Source of the DNA: Candidatus Fredericiella danica
Lineage (GTDB): Bacteria > Chloroflexota > Anaerolineae > Caldilineales > Caldilineaceae
DNA: 11,784 bases
Assembly (NCBI GenBank): GCA_016713335.1
Contig: JADJPH010000081.1
Coordinates: 1 to 11,784 of the forward strand
Direction: 5' to 3'
Shown here: positions 1 through 6,674 of the stretch, one piece after another
Layout: the number at the start of each line of letters is the position of its first letter
How positions within the stretch are numbered: the stretch's first letter is position 1
Made by a program: the position numbers and the translations under genes
Notes under the pieces: generated by a model
The model's database searches: none
The model's input: the letters and a program-made list of their open reading frames with translations, nothing else
Told to the model about the DNA's origin: nothing

Positions 1-2
1 TG

Positions 3-1229
3 ATCCTGCCGGGGATCACGCACTGGCAGTCGCCGAACTTCTACGCTTTCTTCCCCTCCAACCTGTCGGGGCCGTCGATTTTGGCTGAACTGCTTTCGGC
101 AGGGCTGGGCGTGCAGGGAATGCTATGGTTGACCAGCCCCGCCTGCACCGAGGTGGAGACCGCCATGATGGATTGGCTGGTGGAGATGCTGGACCTGCCG
201 CGCAAGTTTCTGTCGACTTCAAACGGGGGCGGTGTGATTGAGGATTCGGCTTCAAGTGCAACGCTATGTGCACTGCTGGCTGCTCGTGAGCGAGCATCCG
301 AATTTGCAGTGAATAAACGTGGCGGTACAGGCAAACTCATAGCCTATGGTACGTCGCAAACCCATTCGTCGCTTGACAAGGCGATGATGATCTCGGGGAT
401 GGGGCTGGAGAACCTGCGCAAGATTGAGGTTGACGAAAATTTCGCCATGCGGCCTGAAGCGCTGGAGCGGCAAATCGAGGCAGACAAGGCGGCCGGTCTG
501 ATCCCAGCCTTTGTCTGCGCGGCGATTGGCTCGACTTCATCGAATGCCATCGATCCCGTGCGCTCCATCGGTGAGATTACCCGGAAACATGGGCTGTGGT
601 TGCATGTTGACGCGGCGATGTCCGGCACGGCGGCGCTCTGTCCGGAGTTCCGGTGGATCCATGACGGGGTGGAATTAGCGGATTCCTACACCTTTAACCC
701 GCACAAGTGGATGTTTACGAATTTCGACTGCAACGCGTTTTTCGTGGCGGATCGCAAGGCGCTGATCGACACCCTCAGCATCCTGCCCGAATATTTGCGC
801 AACGAGGCCACCAAGTCTGGGGCGGTGATTGACTATCGGGACTGGCAAATTCCGCTGGGACGGCGTTTCCTGGCGCTGAAGCTTTGGTTTGTAATCCGTT
901 ATTACGGGCATGAGGGACTTCAGCACCATGTGCGCGAGCATGTGGCGCTTGCGCAGGAATTTGCACAATGGGTGGCGGACGACAGCGATTATGAGTTGAT
1001 GGCGCCCGCACCGCTTAACCTGGTCTGCTTCCGGCATAAGGCGGGCGATGGCGTAAACCAGGCGATTTTGGAGCGATTGAATGGGAGTGGTGATCTCTAT
1101 TTGACGCATACGAAGCTTGACGGGAAGTATACGATGCGGATGTGCATTGGGCAGGCGAAGACCGAGCGCAGACATGTGGCGCGGGCGTGGGCGCGGATCC
1201 GCGAAGAAGCGGCGGGCGTAGGAGTTTAA
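3..1229 (+). CDS. Aromatic-L-amino-acid decarboxylase family protein (group II PLP-dependent), 5'-truncated
   Basis: Cytosolic PLP enzyme that removes the carboxyl group of an aromatic amino acid (Tyr, Phe, Trp or DOPA type) to give the amine. The frame is open from the window edge; the visible part starts at a conserved segment reading ILPGITHWQSPNF, so roughly the first 65-70 residues lie upstream. The sequence follows animal and plant aromatic decarboxylases almost without gaps. The cofactor-stacking His is in THSS (codon 363-365), the PLP-pyridine Asp is in HVDAA, and the Schiff-base Lys is in NPHKW (codon 705-707). A Tyr lies exactly 29 residues after that Lys, in PEYLR (codon 792-794). 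It matches the catalytic Tyr332 of human DDC, whose replacement by Phe is associated with aldehyde synthase activity, so a true decarboxylase is inferred. The C-terminus is complete, ending at a TAA. The substrate cannot be told from sequence. No frame damage is seen. Confidence 0.9.
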   Translation: MLPGITHWQSPNFYAFFPSNLSGPSILAELLSAGLGVQGMLWLTSPACTEVETAMMDWLVEMLDLPRKFLSTSNGGGVIEDSASSATLCALLAARERASEFAVNKRGGTGKLIAYGTSQTHSSLDKAMMISGMGLENLRKIEVDENFAMRPEALERQIEADKAAGLIPAFVCAAIGSTSSNAIDPVRSIGEITRKHGLWLHVDAAMSGTAALCPEFRWIHDGVELADSYTFNPHKWMFTNFDCNAFFVADRKALIDTLSILPEYLRNEATKSGAVIDYRDWQIPLGRRFLALKLWFVIRYYGHEGLQHHVREHVALAQEFAQWVADDSDYELMAPAPLNLVCFRHKAGDGVNQAILERLNGSGDLYLTHTKLDGKYTMRMCIGQAKTERRHVARAWARIREEAAGVGV

Positions 1230-1258
1230 GGGCGGTTCTCGCAAAGGGAAAGGAAGAA

Positions 1259-1490
1259 GATCTCCCGCAAAGCCGCCAAGCCGCCAAGGAAAGCGAAGAA
1301 AGAAGTCTCCCGCAGGGACGCAGGGACGAGATTTCGCAGCCGCCAAGGAAAAGAAAGAATCTCCCGCAGGGACGCAGGGATCAGCGGGGAGGAAGAAAAT
1401 CTCCCGCAAAGGTCGTTTCCTTCTCGTCCCTGCGGAAGGATTTCTCCTTGACTTTCTTGGCGTCTTGGCGTCTTTGCGGGCGTCTCTTCT
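1259..1490. repeat. Intergenic long imperfect inverted repeat with internal direct copies
   Basis: The 332-nt spacer between the decarboxylase and trpF is largely one repeat structure. The left arm 1264-1288 and the right arm 1456-1480 are reverse complements at 23 of 25 positions by eye. Both are built from the words CCCGCAAAG and CCGCCAAG or CGCCAAG. Pairing extends outward and inward with interruptions: the CGCAGGGACGAG words on the left match CTCGTCCCTGCG at about 1423-1434. A transcript would fold into a long hairpin. Apparent reading frames across it are low-complexity translations of the repeat (for example SLPQGRRD-like units) and are not counted as genes. Confidence 0.75.
1306..1380 (+). 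repeat. Two perfect 21-bp direct repeats inside the inverted repeat
   Basis: The stretches 1306-1326 and 1360-1380 are identical over 21 bp (core CCCGCAGGGACGCAGGGA) and are offset by 54 bp. The shorter word TCTCCCGCA recurs at about 1261, 1306, 1360 and 1400, so the spacer is made of four related units. The units differ in whether CCCGCA is followed by AAG or by GGGACG. Confidence 0.75.
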
Positions 1491-1561
1491 TTATCATCCT
1501 CTTTCCCTGCGAGGCGCAGTGGTTCGGTGCTCTGAAGAGGTACAAGGGATGAAGTACAGCA

Positions 1562-2218
1562 ATGCTACGTATTAAGATCTGCGGGATAACAAATCTATCA
1601 GACGCATTGACTGCATCAGCAGCCGGCGCGGACTATCTGGGCTTCATTCTTCATCCAAAGTCGCCGCGTTACATTGCACCCGAAGCGATCCGCACCGTCA
1701 CCGACGGGGTCCGCGCGCGCTTGCCGGCGTCGATGCGGCCGCGGTTGGTGGGTGTGTTTGTTAATACGGGTACTGAGCAGGTCATCGAAACGGTGGCGGC
1801 TTGCGGGCTGGATCTTGCGCAGTTGCACGGGGATGAGTCGCCAGAAGAAGTCGTCGCGCTGGCGGGGCGAGGCTACAAGGCGTTGCGCCCACAGACGCTC
1901 GACCAGGCGCTCGCCGGCGCCGAGGCGTACTGGCGGTATGGTGTACCGGATGGACCCCGGCTACTCGTTGACGCCTATCATCCGGAGAGCTATGGCGGCA
2001 CCGGGATGCAAGGAGACTGGGCGATTGCGGAGACGCTGGCGCAGCGATACCCGGGCCTGTTGCTTGCAGGGGGATTGACGCCGGCATCGGTTGGCGGCGC
2101 CGTCGCGGCAGTGCGTCCGTGGGGTGTGGATGTCAGTTCTGGGGTTGAAGTCAAACCGGGCAAGAAGGATCATGCGAAGATTCGCACATTCGTTGAGGCG
2201 GCGTTGGCCGTCATTTAG
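1562..2218 (+). CDS. trpF: Phosphoribosylanthranilate isomerase (TrpF)
   Basis: Catalyses the Amadori rearrangement of N-(5'-phosphoribosyl)anthranilate to CdRP, the third step of tryptophan synthesis, in the cytosol. The 218 residues are typical of a single (beta/alpha)8 barrel. Visible family motifs in order are KICGIT with the general-base Cys7, GVFVN near 64-68, QLHGDE near 87-92, and LLVDA with the general-acid Asp137. After these come GGTG followed by DW, LLAGGL, and the phosphate-binding VDVSSGVE, followed by GKKDHAKI. The ATG at 1562 is chosen because it gives the usual MLRIKICGIT start. A purine-rich AAGGGA lies about 12 nt upstream, which is a rather long spacing. A strong terminator follows 29 nt after the stop, and no other trp gene is adjacent, so it is probably transcribed alone or with the decarboxylase upstream. 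Confidence 0.96.
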   Translation: MLRIKICGITNLSDALTASAAGADYLGFILHPKSPRYIAPEAIRTVTDGVRARLPASMRPRLVGVFVNTGTEQVIETVAACGLDLAQLHGDESPEEVVALAGRGYKALRPQTLDQALAGAEAYWRYGVPDGPRLLVDAYHPESYGGTGMQGDWAIAETLAQRYPGLLLAGGLTPASVGGAVAAVRPWGVDVSSGVEVKPGKKDHAKIRTFVEAALAVI

Positions 2219-2247
2219 TCATGTAAGGTTTGGGTGACCAAAACCAG

Positions 2248-2279
2248 AAACGCCGCCTGATTCAGGCGGCGTTTTGTTT
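2248..2279 (+). terminator. Rho-independent terminator of trpF
   Basis: The perfect 13-bp inverted repeat AAACGCCGCCTGA (2248-2260) pairs with 2262-2274. In RNA this gives a GC-rich stem with a small loop, and it runs straight into TTTTGTTTC. It lies 29 nt after the trpF stop. The A-tract on the left also allows some function on the opposite strand for the convergent gene, although that gene ends about 260 nt away. Confidence 0.92.
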
Positions 2280-2280
2280 C

Positions 2281-2537
2281 ATTGGCTCCACGAAAGCGTG
2301 TGGAAGAGGGCGTGAACCGTTTTGAAAAGTGGGTGTCCATTGAGCGCTCTTGTCCTGCCGCAGTGGGCGTTGGAGCACGCGCCTCGTTTTAGGATTCCCG
2401 AGAATACTGTGTTGATTCGCCCGACTTAGAACCGATCACTGGATTTGTAGAGCCGTGCCTATAGGATACCCGGCTTCGTACGCAATGGCTACTAGCAAAT
2501 AATGTGTACATTAGTACGTCGTTTGTCGTGGAGGATG
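2281..2537. other. Non-coding spacer between convergent genes
   Basis: No convincing reading frame, RNA gene or repeat was recognised here. The only open frames are short and lack ribosome sites or recognisable protein sequence. No clear intrinsic terminator for the minus-strand methyltransferase gene was found in it. Confidence 0.5.
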
Positions 2538-3554
2538 CTAGTCCTTTGTCAACTGGACAACCTGATGCATCGGCCCATCGAGTGAGCGCTCGATCCGCCA
2601 ACCCGCCTCCGCTGCCAGTTCTCCGAATTTCTCCAGCCCAATGTACCGTACGGCGGGGCGGCCTGGCAGGTCTTCGGTTGCCTTCAGACGCGGACAGAGT
2701 GTACCTGCGTCGCGCACGACCGGGCCGGCCATCACGAAGTCGGCCGGCGTCTCAGTGTGGAGCACCTTCAAGTTCGCCACGATCGCGGCGTCGCTTGCAA
2801 ACTCGAACAGCCCCCCTTCCGTGGACCCAGCCATAGCGGAATCCGGTGGGAGACTCGCTAGCAGGGATCGAAGTCCTGACGGCTCGTTCCAGTCGTAGGC
2901 AAGATAGTCGAAGTTGACGTCGAGGCCTGCGAGTGGGCCTGACTCTGCGCAGAGCGAGGCAACGGCGCGGGCGCCGAAGGCGGGGCCTTCGGCATCGAGG
3001 TCGAGGGCGTGGATTGTGATCTTGCGTCCTGCCAGTAGGTCCGGATGTTCCTTGTTCACCAGGATGAGCGCGTTCCAACTGTCAGGCGCGGGTCCGCCGC
3101 CAATATTGATCAGATGCAGTGCAACGCCCGGGCGAGCGGTGGCGGACGCGGCAAGTCCATCGGCGACGATGCGGGCGACATCACGCATCCGCCACCGGAA
3201 GGTGGTTGGCGTCAGGCTTGCGGCCCACTGGCGATCGACGGGTGTCGCCCACGCGTCGCCCAGGTTTGCCGGCTCCAATTTGTTCAGATAGGTCATCATG
3301 CCGGTGGTGTAGGTGTCCGCCGATTCGAGCATACCGCGCACGAGGATTGACTTTGTGGCTGCGGCTTGCATGGCGCCTGGCGGGAGTGACGATGCGCGTT
3401 GCATGTTGTCGATCAGCGTCGAGAGATGCTCGTCGCTCACACTGAAGGCAAAGGCAGGATGGGTGATATCAATCACGGGCAACTCAATGCCATCGTTGCC
3501 GACGGCATAGCAGATGCCAGGCTGCTTGTTGGGTTCTGGTACGCGAATATCCAT
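2538..3554 (-). CDS. Putative class I SAM-dependent methyltransferase-like protein
   Basis: An intact 338-residue soluble protein without signal peptide or membrane helices. Residues about 146-158 read HLINIGGGPAPDS, a glycine-rich loop after a hydrophobic strand that resembles motif I of Rossmann-fold methyltransferases. About 30 residues later IHALDLD (181-187) offers the acidic residue expected at the end of the second strand to hold the SAM ribose. A later strand, DFVMAGPVVRD (272-282), fits the end of the core fold. The first 140 residues are mostly helical and resemble no domain I can name. The gene converges on trpF, and its 5' side faces the repeat-rich spacer. The target is unknown. 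The fold call rests on motif shape only, so another Rossmann-like enzyme is possible. Confidence 0.5.
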   Translation of the reverse strand: MDIRVPEPNKQPGICYAVGNDGIELPVIDITHPAFAFSVSDEHLSTLIDNMQRASSLPPGAMQAAATKSILVRGMLESADTYTTGMMTYLNKLEPANLGDAWATPVDRQWAASLTPTTFRWRMRDVARIVADGLAASATARPGVALHLINIGGGPAPDSWNALILVNKEHPDLLAGRKITIHALDLDAEGPAFGARAVASLCAESGPLAGLDVNFDYLAYDWNEPSGLRSLLASLPPDSAMAGSTEGGLFEFASDAAIVANLKVLHTETPADFVMAGPVVRDAGTLCPRLKATEDLPGRPAVRYIGLEKFGELAAEAGWRIERSLDGPMHQVVQLTKD

Positions 3555-3691
3555 ATGTGAGTCCCGCCGCGCCGGGTGATGTGCAGAAGATACAATTGCA
3601 TATCACTCTAGATCGGCGGAGTTGTGGGATCATTGTAGTTGGGTCAATTTTGCGTCAGTGGCCGGTGGGCATTGCGCCAGTTGAGCCAACA

Positions 3692-3886
3692 CACCCTGAC
3701 GGGATGGTGCTCTGACGGACGGCGGGACGGGGGGACGGGGGGAAACACCACCCTGACGGGATGGTGCTCTGACGGACGGGGGGACTCACCACCCTGACGG
3801 GATGGTGCTCTGACGGACGGGCGGGTACGGGGGCGGACGGTGGGACGGGGGGGATCACCACCCTGACGGGATGGTGCTCTGACGGA
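3692..3886. repeat. Four identical 28-bp hairpin repeats with G-rich spacers
   Basis: The unit, starting CACCCTGACGGGATGGTG and ending CTCTGACGGA, occurs at 3692, 3749, 3790 and 3859. Three copies continue identically for 3 more bases (CGG). Offsets between copies are 57, 41 and 69 bp. Each of the last three can fold as ACCACCC-TGAC-GGG-(A)-TGGT, a 7-bp stem with one bulged A. The spacers are almost pure G runs on the plus strand (GGCGGGACGGGGGG type, with GACGGGG words), so they may form G-quadruplexes. Together with about 135 nt of plain sequence before 3692, they fill the gap 3555-3943, which has no gene. The apparent minus-strand frames here only translate the repeat. Confidence 0.85.
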
Positions 3887-3889
3887 GGT

Positions 3890-3929
3890 GCTCTGATTGG
3901 TTGAGCAGCGTCTGCGTCCCAATCAGAGC
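3890..3929 (-). terminator. Hairpin downstream of the minus-strand KimA-like operon
   Basis: GCTCTGATTGG (3890-3900) and CCAATCAGAGC (3919-3929) are perfect 11-bp reverse complements. The 18-nt loop contains a second small pairing, GCAG with CTGC. The structure begins 14 nt beyond the stop of the small membrane protein, the usual place for a terminator. No T-run follows on the minus strand, so it would have to work as an RNA-stabilising or factor-assisted end. It may instead be part of the adjacent repeat cluster, with which it shares the word GGTGCTCTGA. Confidence 0.4.
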
Positions 3930-3943
3930 CCGCGCATTAGCGC

Positions 3944-4216
3944 TTAACGACCGTGCACGTTGAAGATCCAGTATAGGATCAATGGCAGCAGCGCGGAGAC
4001 CGCAGCAAAGATCACCCAGCCACCGATTTCTCCTATTTTGTCGCCGCGCGCCCAAGCAAACTTGCTGTGAAGATCGTGCAGGTCAACGTGACCAGGAATG
4101 CCGCCGCTGAGCGGCTTGTCGGCCTCCAGACCGGTGACGATAAGCAGGATCCAGCCTGCAATAACCATGACCCAAAGAATGTCGGTGATGATCACCGAAA
4201 GTGCGATATTCATCAT
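3944..4216 (-). CDS. Small two-helix membrane protein of unknown function
   Basis: A 90-residue protein with two hydrophobic segments, residues about 3-27 (NIALSVIITDILWVMVIAGW onward) and about 65-86 (GGWVIFAAVSALLPLILYWI). They flank a polar 35-residue loop containing HVDLHDLHSKFAWARGDKIG, and the protein ends in HGR. The ATG at 4216 is chosen because GGGAGG lies 7 nt upstream. The same frame is open further upstream, where it encodes the carrier's C-terminal domain. I do not recognise the family. Its position directly after a KimA-like K+ importer suggests a co-transcribed partner or regulator of that carrier, which is inference. The stop is followed at once by an inverted repeat. Confidence 0.7.
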   Translation of the reverse strand: MMNIALSVIITDILWVMVIAGWILLIVTGLEADKPLSGGIPGHVDLHDLHSKFAWARGDKIGEIGGWVIFAAVSALLPLILYWIFNVHGR

Positions 4217-4223
4217 GCGGATA

Positions 4224-4229
4224 CCTCCC
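4224..4229 (-). promoter_or_regulatory. Strong ribosome binding site of the small membrane protein gene
   Basis: GGGAGG on the minus strand lies 7 nt before the ATG at 4216. It decides the start, since the reading frame is open far upstream. The start has the form ATGATGA, so a TGA in a neighbouring frame overlaps it. This suggests translational coupling with the carrier gene upstream. Confidence 0.65.
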
Positions 4230-4281
4230 TGGCATTGCCCGCCGCATTTTCTATCGTTATCAACCGTCGCCACGACAGTGT

Positions 4282-6235
4282 CTAGTGTGTCCAACTGGGC
4301 GTCCTGGCTCTGGTCGTCGTCGTGCAACACAGAATGCTCCAGTGGGAAGGGGACAATCGTGGTGACGACGCCATCCAGGTCGCCCAATGCCAACTGCTCA
4401 ATGAAGTGCGCATTCTGATGCAGGATTTGCGAGAGCGGATTCCCTGTGCGTAACTCACCCAACACGACATGGATGAAGCCCCCAGGGTTTTGCTTGAGAC
4501 GCCGCTTGACATAACTATGAAGTGCGGGTCACGCTGCGATAGGGCGAGCGGAGGATCACCAGTTCGCCCATCCCGGCGCGCTCCTGCCATTTTGCGTCTG
4601 ATGTCCGCGACTTTTCCTCGTTGACCGCGATATGCACCGCTTTCCAGGGCACGCCCAGCGAGTTTGCGAACTCAACAAGGCGCATCGTCTCGCGAGTGGA
4701 CATCGCCGACGAAGCACGATCGTCTCGACTGCGCGGGGCAATACTACCGTCGCGCCTTCGGTGGTGAGCACCTTGGCGACATACTTGTAGTGATGATGAA
4801 TCCGGAAAAACACCCAGACCAGGGTGGGAATCAGGATCATGATGATCCATGCGCCGCCTGCGAACTTGGTGACCAGAAAGATCAGGGCCACGATGGCCGT
4901 GATCACCGCACCAAACCCGTTCAGAATCAATTTCCCCAACCAGGTTTTGTCGAAATGGATCACACTGCCCTGGGTGACAATTTCGCCGCCGGGCGTCAAC
5001 TCGCCCTTGCGCATCAAACCGCCGATGCGCCACCAGCGCTTGGCCATGCCGGTCTGTGACACAGTGAAGCAGATGAAGACCCCGATGGCGTAGAGCGGAA
5101 TCAAGCGGCTCACGCTGCCCTGGAAGATGATGATCAGGATACTTGCAAACGCTGCGAGCAGAATCACACCCCAGGAGAAGACCAGACGGCTGCCGCGGAA
5201 GGTGAATTGCCGGGGTAGAAAGCCATCACCGGCGTGGAGTGCGGCGAGCCGGGGAAAATCGGCGAAGCTCGTGTTCGCCGCCATGATCAAAATGATCGTG
5301 GCCGACAACAGTGTGAAGAACCGCATCAGGCCGTCACCATAGACGACGCGCGCCACTTGCGAGATGAGCACTTCCTGTTCTGAAGGTTGCGCCTGAACCA
5401 AGTAGCCCAAGATGCCAAGACCGAGGAACACGATCATGAGCAGCGTTGCATCCCAGACGAGTGTGCTGCCGCATTGCGTGATTTGGGCTGTTTGAAGGCC
5501 GTAATACCGTTCGAAATCGCTTCGACGCCGGTCAACGCGGTGGTGCCAGAGCTGAAGGCACGCAGCAGGAGAAAGCCAAAGGCGAGTCCGGTTAATGGGA
5601 CGGAAGGATGATGCACGCCGGGCACATCGTGGACGATGCCGAGCTGCCCGGTGAGCGCCTGCCACAGTCCGAAGCTGATCATCGCGATCATCGCGAGCAC
5701 GAACCAGTAAGTTGGCACGGCGAACATGCGACCCGACTCCTTCACGCCGCGCAGATTCATCAACGTGATGAAACATGATCAGGAGGAGTGAAATCTGCAC
5801 CTTAAAGTCAAAGATCACGGGAAAGATGCTCGCCATCTGATCGACGCCGGATGCGATGCTCACGGCAACCGTGAGGACGTAGTCGATCAGCAGCGCGGCG
5901 CCGGCTGATTGGGCTGCAACCTCGCCTAGATTGTCGCGCGAGACAACATAGGCGCCGCCACCATTCGGGTATGCGAAGATGGTCTGCCGGTAGGAGAACG
6001 TCAGGATAATCAAGAGCCCGGCGATGGCGACCGTGATCGGGATTGCCAACCAGTATGACGCTGCACCTAGTGCAGCAAGGATGAGGAGGATTTCGCCGCC
6101 GGCATAGGCGACGGATGAAAGGGAGTCGGAAGCGAAGACGGCCAGACCGACCGTCTTGCTGATGGTCTGGTGGGCGCTATCCTGCGTGCGCAGGGCCTTG
6201 CCAAACGCAAGAGCACGAAGCTGTGAAATACTCAT
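4282..6235 (-). CDS. KimA-like high-affinity K+ importer (APC superfamily), frame-damaged
   Basis: Predicted inner-membrane K+ symporter of the APC fold with a C-terminal cytoplasmic domain. Its order of segments matches Bacillus KimA (YdaO). From the ATG at 6235 (GAGG 8 nt upstream) it reads FASDSLSSVAY with Asp37 and Tyr44, YPNGGGAYVVS, and LLIDYVLTV with Asp118, Tyr119 and Thr122. These equal KimA Asp36, Tyr43, Asp117, Tyr118 and Thr121, all offset by one. Later come ALTGVEAISN, IPLYAIGVF and FTVSQTGM. The tail (GELVILRSPYRS, then HVVLGELRTGN) matches the KimA cytoplasmic domain. The frame breaks near 5772 (+1), 5465 (-1), 4707 (+1), 4690 (-2) and 4527 (-2 or +1), and correcting these gives continuous family sequence. 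The end is uncertain: the last frame runs without stop into the small gene, while a neighbouring frame has TAG at 4282-4284. It may be non-functional if the breaks are real. Confidence 0.8.
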
Positions 6236-6325
6236 AATAAATGCCTCAACCTGCAAAAGGCACCAGCGCATAACCACGATGGCGTGCAACGTGTTGCCCC
6301 CACCGCTGCGCTGGGCCGACCACTA

Positions 6326-6353
6326 TGTCTACACCGCACAATCGCGGTGTCAA
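6326..6353 (-). promoter_or_regulatory. Candidate promoter with operator-like palindrome for the KimA-like gene
   Basis: On the minus strand TTGACA (6348-6353) is a perfect -35 word. It is followed after 16 nt by TAGACA (6326-6331), a weak -10 word, with CATAGT slightly further down as an alternative. The spacer is filled by the perfect inverted repeat ACACCGC (6331-6337) and GCGGTGT (6344-6350). The start codon lies about 90 nt downstream. A repressor or a DNA-twisting activator could bind there, but the factor is unknown. Confidence 0.4.
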
Positions 6354-6402
6354 TGAACAGTGTTGATCGCTACCTCTGGAGGATTCAATGCTTTTTCCTA
6401 AT

Positions 6403-6548
6403 CTTGATGCTTTCTTGACACCACCCTTGGTATTCTTGATCGAACTTGACCGGCGTCCGCAAGCTTGATGAATTCTTGACGCAGACGACGACGTTTCTTG
6501 ATCGCAACTTGTGCGAGAGTGATCCATGCTTGGAGTCGTGGATATCTT
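6403..6548 (+). promoter_or_regulatory. Phased CTTGAT/CTTGAC half-site array upstream of kdpF, probable response-regulator boxes
   Basis: Direct copies of CTTGAT or CTTGAC start at 6403, 6414, 6435, 6445, 6464, 6475 and 6497, with looser copies at 6426 (CTTGGT), 6508 (CTTGTG) and 6529 (CTTGGA). They form four pairs, first member CTTGAT and second CTTGAC (CTTGTG in the last), offset 10-11 bp within a pair and about 29-33 bp between pairs. All sites therefore fall near multiples of 10.5 bp, on one face of the helix. Such tandem hexamers with 4-5 nt spacers are how OmpR/PhoB-family regulators bind. KdpE, the usual partner of KdpD, belongs to this family. The -10-like word TATCTT (6543-6548) follows without a good -35, which fits activator-dependent expression of kdp. 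Confidence 0.55.
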
Positions 6549-6581
6549 GGTGGCTTCTGTGTTCGGTGGAGGGCAAATTGT

Positions 6582-6671
6582 ATGGAATGGGAATTGCTGC
6601 TTGCGGGTGCGGTATCCGTGCTGCTGTTGGTCTATTTGACCGTGACGTTGATTTATCCGGAAAGGTTCTAG
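6582..6671 (+). CDS. kdpF: KdpF, small subunit of the K+-transporting ATPase
   Basis: A 29-residue hydrophobic peptide starting MEWELLLAG, with one transmembrane helix (about residues 5-24) and ending YPERF. Length, single helix and the polar aromatic end match KdpF, which stabilises the KdpABC complex in the inner membrane. GGAGGG lies 8 nt before the ATG. The stop is 3 nt before the kdpA start, so the two are surely co-transcribed and probably translationally coupled. Its frame is undamaged. It is the first gene of the operon, directly downstream of the phased repeat array. Confidence 0.85.
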   Translation: MEWELLLAGAVSVLLLVYLTVTLIYPERF

Positions 6672-6674
6672 GCA

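Noticed and set aside
675..1409. Long minus-strand frame of 244 codons over the decarboxylase
   Set aside because: It is antisense to a clear enzyme, and its start region is only a translation of the intergenic repeats. It resembles no protein family.
1142..1552. Plus-strand frame of 136 codons across the decarboxylase end and repeat spacer
   Set aside because: It begins inside the decarboxylase gene in another frame, and its protein is the repeat read through (SLPQGRRD-like units).
1549..1575. Eight-residue reading frame just before trpF as a tryptophan attenuation leader
   Set aside because: The peptide MKYSNATY contains no Trp, and no attenuator-like alternative hairpins were seen between it and trpF.
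3692..3886. CRISPR array (28-bp repeats with unique spacers)
   Set aside because: Spacer lengths vary widely (about 10 to 40 bp) and consist of low-complexity G runs. There are only four units and no cas gene in the window.
6236..6402. c-di-AMP (ydaO-type) riboswitch upstream of the KimA-like gene
   Set aside because: Read on the minus strand, the leader has only a short palindrome. I could not find the conserved ydaO core segments. A covariance-model search would settle it.
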